Source: Glandiceps talaboti (Eukaryota > Hemichordata > Enteropneusta > Spengelidae). From it: a stretch of 64,000 bases of DNA. The stretch spans positions 11,125,410 through 11,189,409 of the forward strand of contig NC_135556.1 of NCBI RefSeq assembly GCF_964340395.1, given 5' to 3'. Position numbers and translations under genes: made by a program. The notes under the pieces were generated by a model. The model worked only from the letters and a program-made list of their open reading frames with translations, did not search any database and was not told the origin of the DNA. Positions within the stretch are counted from its first letter, which is position 1. Each line of letters begins with the position of its first letter. Positions 35,945 through 45,300 of the stretch are shown one piece after another.

Positions 35945-37785
35945 TTAATTCAAGTACTTGACATTACCAGTCTTAGATATGACCTTTTTGCTAGTATCTT
36001 TATATTTGATCTTGAACTTTACCTTGGGACAAAAGTTTTAAAAATCCATTAGTCACAGAAAAAAGTAGTGAGGTGTTGTGGGTGGGGGTGGAGTGAGGAT
36101 GATCGTGTCTTCTACAAATGCTTGTCATTCTGAAAACATTGACGATGTAAATCACAACTTTCCTTCTCATGATGGTAAATTAATTCAATGTACATCATTC
36201 TGCATTTGTGTGTATGACTGAGTGTTGAGGGTCTATAGATTGGGTTTGCTAATAACTTAAACAAATGACAGTGAGAAACAACTATTTTCAAATTGCAAGT
36301 TTCTAATTTAGGGTTATTGTAACTGACAGGGGCAGTGTTTTGCGTGGTGGTAAGGGGTCACTTTGGAAAACATCACTTGAAGTGGGGGGGGGGAGGGGCG
36401 GAGTCACTTTAGAAACACTACTTGAAGTGGGGGGGGGGGTCATTTTAGAAACAAGGAGATAAGTGTATACATTTTGGTGACGTGAAATGACTCCGGAAGA
36501 ACTGTAATTTGTCAATATTTTCTATTACAGGAGATATCCTTTGAGAAAATACATACTCGACTTAAAAACACCGCCCCCAGTCAGTCAAACGCCTTTTGTT
36601 AAATTATAATGGTTGAAAATACCATGGAATGTAAAACATTTCTATTCAACGATATTTTTGAAAAAAAATTTAAATTTTTATATTTTTATATTACATACGG
36701 CAGTGTTTGAAATGTTATTGAATATCGCGTTTGAGAAATTGAATGATTATTGTGTATAGTATGATTACATAACTCTAAAACATGACATGTGAACATGTTT
36801 TAACAGGTTGCATATTAAGAAAGACAATGCAATGTTTGAGACATATATACACAATACAGTCTGTATATATGGTAGAACGACTGTATTGTATAACAGCCCC
36901 AGGTAAAAGTTACATTCTTTAAGCTATTCAATACTTATAAGAAAGGTGAGCCAGTAACCCGTGACAATGTTGGCATCGCCGCCAAATCTAGGGCCAAATC
37001 TAGGACAGGGACTTGAAGACATTCTGTAGTAGAGAACCACCGACACCGAGGTGTTTCTTGGTTTAGAAAAGGAACCAACAACTCAAGTGAGTGTTCATCC
37101 AGTTTTAACATATCATATGGTATCAAATCAGTTTGGAGACATCCAACTTTTATGAAATAGGTGACAGAAACAAATGAATTTTGTTGGATAATTCGAATGT
37201 TATTTTCATAACCGTAGGAACAAAACAAGCTTTGCGATTTTAATCTGGGCGAGGTCAGTCTTTGTTGTAGATTTATCTCACAGAGTATAGTTAACAGTGT
37301 GTCGTTACCAACGTTTGTTAAAATTCGACATGTTCTAAATGGATAGTTTACAGGACCAGCAGTTGTACTCTAGTAAACACTTGCTAAGGTATTTGCTACA
37401 TACAGTATTTCGCGTGAACTCGGACACATAATAAGAGCAAAAATGAGGCACTGAGTGCTTCAATCTATAAATAACTTTCACACAAGTCATGCAGCTATGG
37501 GCAAGAAACTTACTTGTCGATCCTTTGGTCAATCTCTTTTGGAAATAATCAATTGGGGTAACTAAGTGATAACGGATTGGTAAGATTTGAACATTGTATT
37601 TTCTAAATTTGTTTTCTTCCTTTGCAATCTAAATTGGTCATAAGGACCGATAACTTGGCAAAATTGTAATAATTAAAACTTTAATAATTTTGTAATTTTA
37701 TAGTACTTTTAATTTTTTTCTGAGAACAATTTGCCCGGCTTATATATTTGCACTTTGAATATAATCCCAAATAATCATTGACAGT
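35945..37785. other. Non-coding flank of unit B
   Basis: Counterpart of 25634-27470, with almost no differences over the first 1.2 kb. No gene. Confidence 0.6.
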
Positions 37786-37804
37786 GTGACTTCATACTCT
37801 ATGG

Positions 37805-38420
37805 CAGTGTGACGTCATACTATATAGTTCTATGGCAGTGTGACGTCATACTATATGTGTATGTGTTGCTGACTGACAGATATCATGGATATTGCAAGCA
37901 GTAGGCATGTCTGGCTCAACAAATGATTTACGAAACATCGCAACATTTCATCGTCTGGAGTCAACGAGTAATACTTTGGTTCATTATAACGAGGAGGCGT
38001 TAGCCGCCACAGTTTAATATCGACACATATTATCCCACAGGTACTCGAATCATTCTGTATGATTTTAAAAAAAATATGTACAGTAAATAAGACTTATTTA
38101 CTATACATATTTTTTAAAAATCATACAGATGGATTAGAGTAAACCTACCAGTGGAATATCCCAAATCACACCGTACTATAAAACTGAGAAAGCTAGATTG
38201 GTAGGTTAAGGTGGGTCGCGGCTAATTCGTACTTCTCTGTGATCAGTAATCGTTATGATCTTCAAACTGTTAATAACAAACCTCCTTAAATGTTAATAAC
38301 ATATATTATTATATACATATAAACCCTCATAAAGTCATATTCCCAGGGTGTGACGTCAAAGTACGGTAATATGAAATCCATACATGTATGATATCATAAT
38401 TACTATACGTTGACGTCACA
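37805..38420. promoter_or_regulatory. Four CRE palindromes, unit B
   Basis: TGACGTCA at 37810-37817, 37841-37848, 38351-38358 and 38411-38418, in the same arrangement as in unit A despite point differences around them. They lie 1.0-1.6 kb upstream of the sphingomyelinase-like gene start. Confidence 0.4.
38038..38154. mobile_element. 117-bp palindromic MITE in unit B
   Basis: Inverted CTGTATGATTTT ... AAAATCATACAG arms with an AT-rich core (AGTAAATAAGACTTATTTACT). It is flanked by ATTATCCCA and AATATCCCA (9 bp, one mismatch). Unit A has a single AATATCCCG near 27711, so this is a post-duplication insertion. Confidence 0.75.
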
Positions 38421-38482
38421 GTATAGTAATATGGTCGGAACTACTTTGAACTGTTTGTAAACACCATCAACCTGTACAGTTA

Positions 38483-38510
38483 GTAAGTTGTTGTTGTTGT
38501 TGTAGTTGTA

Positions 38511-38540
<30 letters not shown>
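38483..38540. repeat. (GTT)n microsatellite
   Basis: About 17 GTT units with two GTA interruptions. Expanded relative to unit A near 28022. Confidence 0.9.
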
Positions 38541-38541
<1 letters not shown>

Positions 38542-39133
38542 GAAAATATGGTTTCCTTTCTATTTATGTGATCAGTATATTCATTGATTGCCGAACATCG
38601 ACCATTATCATCAGTGTAAACAGTGAACAAATACACCTCTTTCGGACACTATCCCTTTTCGTAAAATTTCACCATGTTTTTTCGACGTTTTAACTTGCCA
38701 GTGTTAATGTTTTTAGCGTATGACTGAGCCGAGTTCTGTGCATAACCGCCGAGTGTAGGCATCCGGATCCGTTCCTTAGTCAGTCTCTCCGTATGGATCA
38801 TTTTTTCCACAGAACGTGTCTATATTTTGTCAAAGAATTAATCACTGCTGTTGGCAAACGTCCCGTCGTTGGCAAAATGTTCCCTGCCTGAAAGTCGCTG
38901 GTGTAATTTTAATGACCCCAATATATAGGTTAGTACTCGTAGAAGTAGCCACCGTAGCTGCCGCAATGGCGGGTCTACATTCTGAAAACTGAATAAACAG
39001 CTGAGAGCAGTAGCCCTATCACTTTGTAATTGATGCGCGTTCAGCGTAAGTTTGAGAATATTTTAGTTTAAAATTGTCATCATAATAAAAAAAAAACAAA
39101 AAAACAGTGGGTCTATGTATATAATAAATAAAT

Positions 39134-39291
39134 AATCTCCCGGTATTTCTCATTCTTGCTACGTCATCTCGGACTCATGATTCCCCTATGTCTGTAGCCC
39201 TCCTTGCCTATCGACTCGGAGGGATACGGCCGACTTGAGGGGAATCATTCGTCCTCGATGACGTAGCACTCATTCGGAATACCGGGAGGTT
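39134..39291. mobile_element. Hairpin MITE with TAAYCTCCCGGTATT ends
   Basis: The tips TAATCTCCCGGTATT and AATACCGGGAGGTTA pair, and inner blocks GCTACGTCATC / GATGACGTAGC and GATTCCCCT / AGGGGAATC continue the palindrome. It ends 128 bp before the initiation codon of the sphingomyelinase-like gene, so it may lie in its 5' UTR or promoter. Confidence 0.75.
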
Positions 39292-39418
39292 ACATTCTAC
39301 TAGGACGTTAACTTGTTTGCATCGAAGTGATTGTGTACATGTCATTTCTATAATTTTGCAGGTAGACATCTCGTACTTCGTACTTACTGTGATCACGGAA
39401 ACAACAAAAGGCGTTGTC

Positions 39419-40194
39419 ATGGAAACAACAAAGGGCGTTTTCCTTCTTGGGACGGTGCTCTGTGTGCTTTTCCCAGTAATCTGTTGTAAGTCTACTAAGC
39501 TTATAAATAACTCTCATCAAATTGACACTTTATATTTGGTAATGGTGGTGTGAGGGCTATAGAGGTGACCTTGATCAATGTCGATGTAAGGTTAGATTAC
39601 TCTAATTGGTTTTGGGGATTAATCCCAATAAAGTTCTACGAAATGAAATATTCAGTGTAATTCAAAAGCATCAGAGAATGAGCAGAATTTACGGCGGGGG
39701 CAGTCGATACAATATTTTGGTCAATTTTTTTTCGCAGCCCCTCCGCACCTCCTTACAAAATGCTCTAAAAAATTCATGCCCCCTCCAGAAAAAAATAAAT
39801 CCAAGAATACCCATCCCTCTGGATATCCCCCAGATATCAAATAGTTAAACCCAAATCATTGTTCTCAACAACAACCCCCCTCACACATACCCCCCCACAC
39901 ACACATACCCCCCCCACACACACACATACCCCCACACACATAACCCCCCCCCCCACACACACACACATATCCCCGCGACCAACCTCTAAACATGAAATGT
40001 TTCTTTCTGTGCCTTTTGTCAACAATACCAGATGTACTCACAAGACTTTGTTAAAATTCCTTTTTTTTCATTTACAGATTCTCATTCATGTGAGAGTGGA
40101 AAACCACAAGTTGAATTAGGTAAGCACAATTGATGTACTATATATCGATATCATCATAATAACGATATATGTAACCAAGTCACCTTCTTTTTTC

Positions 40195-40288
<94 letters not shown>

Positions 40289-42222
40289 AGGGTAGAAGAA
40301 AATCAAGTAGGTTTTTTTCGTCTCTGCAAGCCTGTTTCGTGAGTAAATCACTCGTCAGGAGATGCTGATGTACTGAATATACTAGTACCTCGTATAAACC
40401 GTGTGGTGTAAGGCGGGTTTTACCTAGGGTGTTGAGTGGTGCTTTTGAAGTTTGTACAAAAGGTGTTAATAAGTTATGGCGGTGTGCGATGGGGTCAGGT
40501 GTTACACAACAATGTTTTATTTCTATGACGACAAGAGGATACAAGTTCATTTCGTTTGTTTAATGTAGATAGTTCGGGTCGGCAGATAATAAAGAACTTT
40601 TCTTTGAGGCATAAATTGCACTTCTTGCTTGAGCTATTGTAGGTTGGATTGGATGAAAATGGTCGCCAGGAAATGGAGTGGTCGATGTTTTTATCCTTGA
40701 GGGTCCAGATATGTTTGCTGAGTTCCGTAGAGTTCCTGTGTTTAGTGTATGCTGTATGGTTTCTATACCTTGTCTTAAACTCGTTTTCTGTAAACCCAAT
40801 GTATGTTTCTGTATTGTCGTTGTCCTTGCGTGTGACGGCTGCTTGGTAGATGACGGATCGCTGTAGACAGTTTTCGTTGAGCGGGCATGTTTTCTTTTGC
40901 CGACAGTTGCATGTTTTACTGACATTGGTGCTGTTTACGGTGGTGTTGGTGCGTTCGTGTGAAATAAGGATGCGTTTGTTGTGGTTGTCGATGACGTGCT
41001 TGATGTTATTCATGCAGCTGTAACTGATTTTAAGGGTGTTGCGGTTGAAGATTTTTCTGAGTTTATGATCTTTGTGGAAGTGTTTATCTATAAGGCTGAG
41101 GAATCTGTGTCCGGTGTTGGTGCTAACATTTTTGCTGAATGGGGGTTGTACCATAGTATGTCTTTCCGTTGTCTGTTTCTTCGTCTAGAGGTCGTAGTCG
41201 GCTCGTAGTGTAGTGTGTATTTGTATCCGCTCTCGTTGAGTGCTTTTTGGTATGGAGGCGCGGCTTGGTCGAAGGATGCTTTGTCCGAAGAGTGTTCTTT
41301 GTCGTGATTTGTGGGTAGTTGCTCTCTCGATGTACATATTGTAGGATGGTGTCAGGCTTTGTGTAGGACCGGTACGTACCGTTGCTCAAGTTGAGGGTGA
41401 CATCTAAAAAGTTGATCATCTGTTTGTTGGCTTCTATTGTAATGCGTAATCCGTTGAGGTGGAAAATGCAGCATATGTTTTTCTTGATGTTTTCTGTGTC
41501 TCTTGGTGATGTGTTCGAAACGGCTAATCCGTCATCTCTGTATTAGCCTATGTTGATACCGGGGCCTTGTAGTTGGGAGAGGAGGAAGCTTCCTACCAGC
41601 TCGCATGTTTCGGCACCATCATAGCTGCCCATTGTTACGTCGAATGTTGTGTTGCCTTTCTTTTCCCAGGGTTGTTGTTTATGTATAAGGACAGAGTTCT
41701 TGGCATGGAGGATGATGTTACGTTCGTCGGCTGTGATGTTGTCGTAGTCTGAGGCGAAAGTCAGTGCTCTGTTGAGGAGGTTTTGGCTGATTGATGGGTA
41801 GAATTCTACAACATCGAAGCTGATGAAGTTGTGGGCTTGTTTGTTTTCGACGGCTTTAAACCATTCGATTACTGATGCTGTGTTCTTCCATTGGTTGAAC
41901 TTTGTCGAATTTAGAATTTTGGTGTTGATTCGATCGAGTATTTGTTTACTGATTTTGCCTATCTCGGATTTTGTGGGGTTGATAAATCGGCAGGTAGGTT
42001 TGTTGGTAAAATTCGGTTTGTGGTCTTTGAGTGTCACGAATGCTTCTTTGTATGCTGTAGTATCTACTCTGTCGTCGAAGCGTAGTTTCGTTGTGATCTT
42101 TTTGTTTTCTCTATGGATTGCTTGTGTGGTGTTGGGTTGTGCGTGTTTGTAGGATTTTGTGACGTTTTGTTGTAGGAGGTCGTTGTATGTTTTGGGTTTA
42201 AGTTTGTAGTAGTTTGTCGTCT

Positions 42223-42305
<83 letters not shown>

Positions 42306-45300
42306 TTTTGATGTTGCTTATGATTCACACTCTACATTCTCTTCCGAATAGGTGATGCCTTACCAGAATGTGATCTCGACGAATCTTACTGTGGCAAGTT
42401 TGGACTAGACTTCGTCTGTACTGAAACTTACAGATTCAGGCACCCATGCAAAGACAGAGGCCAAAATGTCATTTGCTCCTCCCCTGACAAAAATCTAGCT
42501 CCAGCAACACCGGCTACAACTTTGAAAGTGTTGGCATACAATGTTTGGGAGCGTGGGTATACGTATTACCAGAATGGTCAACATGAGCGAACCTGTCGTA
42601 TCCCACAGCAAATCTTTGACCTGTATGGTGACCTTGACGTCATTGTGTTTAATGAAGCCTTCATGGGTGGATGCTTTCCCTACGATGGTGTATCATTCCG
42701 CGACATGTTGACTCAATATGGATTTGAACATTTCACAAAGACACTAGGCGAAGAAGATAGAGAAGATACCCAGAATGGTGGTGTCTTTATCGCGTCTCGA
42801 TGGCCAATAGTGAAAGAGAGTGAAAGAATATACAAAAATGCTGCTCAGCCTTCTCCGGATAACGTGTCCGACAAGGGATTGGTGTACGCAAAAATCGAAA
42901 AGGAGACAAATTCTGGAAAAAGAATATATCACATCCTGGGAACTCATATGCTGGCTGGATTGCATGGTGATGAGGGAGTTAAAATACGAGCTCTTCAAGC
43001 CAAAGAAATGCGGATGTTCGTGGAAGAACAAAACATAACAGCGGAAGAGCCAGTTATCTATGCCGGTGATTTAAATACAGATCTCCATGGCACAGATCGA
43101 AGATGGGAACAGATGTTAGAAATCTTCCAGGCAAATATGCCGGGTATTGTCGGAGACCTCAATGTGACCATAGACTATGAAAACAATGACGTCAGGGTAA
43201 GTCCAGAGGATGGAGGAAAGTGGCTAGATTATGTCATCTATAGCAACCAGCATTTGATGCCGAACAACGCAAGCCAAGAATCTATCAAATTCGTGGATGA
43301 AAATCCATTTGAAGTTTGTATTCAACCTTTGCCAACTCAAGAACCCTGTCAGTTGGCCATGAATATAACAGACCTTGCCGAACATTATGCAGTGTTAGGT
43401 CGTTTTGATTTCTCCTCTGCAGTTTTGGATCCTGTTGAATACCCAACTCCAGAACCTATACCAGGTAGGCCTATGTAAATATAATGTAATGAAATGTTAT
43501 GTTATGTTATGTTATGTTATGTTATGTTATGTTATGTTATGTTATGTTATGTTATGTTATGTTATGTTGTGTTATGTTATGCTATGTTCTGTCATGTCAT
43601 GTCATGTCATGTTATTATGTTATGTTATGTTATGTTATGTTATGTTATGTTATGTTATGTTATGTTATTATGCTATGTTATGTTATGTTGTGTTATGTTA
43701 TGCTATGTTCTGTCATGTCGTGTCATGTCATGTTATTATGTTATGTTATGTTATGTTATGTTATGTTATGTTATGTTATGTTATGTTATGTTATGCTATG
43801 CTATGCTATGCTATGCTATGCTATTTGTTTGCTAAAGTGTCCTACGTGGACAATGACATAGAAATAGCCACATCCAGCCCACTGGCTAATATTAATAAGC
43901 CACAAAGTATACAAGATAAAATAAATAGTGTCACATGTCTCAAATATACATTAGCATCATTGACAAAATAACAAAAATTGTGTGACTACAAGTCCTTTGT
44001 GGTTTTAATAACAATATATTCATTAAAATAAGCTTTGACAAGGTTTTTTCTTTAAGAGGTCTATCAGAAAACACTGAATATTTAGTGACTGTGTTATTGA
44101 CAGTTCAATCCTTTCTATTTATTCCAATAGAGGAATGTACTAATGATGTACCGAAAGTATGGCTGGGTAAGTCAAATCATAACATAAATCATCGCACTGT
44201 CTTCAGTTTTAAAACCTTACATGTAATTATACTATATATATGCTACCTAGATCTAGACTACCTTTAGACGTGTAGGACCATAAACCCTACCCTACCCGTG
44301 TAGGGTCTAGTGTAGAACTAAACGTAGACTGTAAGATACGTCGTGACGTTTCGCCCGGCCTCCTCTGTTAGGGGTTGGCCGATGTGTGAGGGCGCCCCGT
44401 CACGGTGTACCTTACAGACTATAGACTAAACGCTACAACACTATTTCCGCTATCTATCTATAAACATACATTTTGATTTTTTTTTTTGAATTTTTGTTGG
44501 ACGAGCGAAAATTCAAAAAATGAAAATGTCAGTTAGGATAGCGGAAATAGTGTTGTAGCGTTTGGTCCTACACGTCTGCAGGTAGGCTATATACTATCTT
44601 CGGGACTTGAATACTATAAACCTAGATATTTTCGCCGCGAAAAAATTTTGTCATCTATAAGAGTCATCAGCTATCTCAAAGACTAATTTTTACTTCCATA
44701 CCAGACTGTAACATTGTGTTCATGTACGAGAAGGCAATCTAGTCACTACTTAATTTTGCATTTTTTGCCAAAAATAAGTCTGTATGGAAAATCTTCAAAA
44801 TTACATTATTTTTCCACACTCGTAGAAATACTGCGTGGAGTATCACGTAATATCAAGCACGGTGGCTTCACTGTGATGGAATTCTAAGAGTTAGCAGTTA
44901 TGCACTTACAGAACTATATAAAACATATGTAGACATGAAAACGTATTCAAATCATACACTGACTTTTATTTAACGTATATTTTATTCGTTTACTTGATAT
45001 ATATTGCTTCATAGGATATGCCACCAATGAGTGTGACTTGACACCCAAATATTGTGAGATGTTCGGACTAGAAGAAGTTTGTACGGCAAGTTACAAGACG
45101 TGGGATTTATGTCATGTAAGGGCTGGTAAAAATGTCCTCTGCGCTGTACCAAAGATCACGTTACCTCGTCCAACACCAGCCACTACATTTAAGGTAATAA
45201 TAACAATGGTTTATCATATGTCTTACTCAATGTATCCAGCCCTTACACTGTTCGATGGTTTGAAAAAGGTTCATTTGGCACAATTAATTGGCAACGGCCA

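Larger units (their letters stand above)
28217..38965. repeat. Segmental duplication unit B
   Basis: This 10.7-kb unit is homologous to 20146-28218. The extra length is accounted for mainly by insertions at 28939-29262, 32506-32674, 34129-35944 and 38038-38154, plus about 210 bp near 38655-38870 that is missing from A. Each of the four insertions has a clean empty site in A. Confidence 0.9.
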
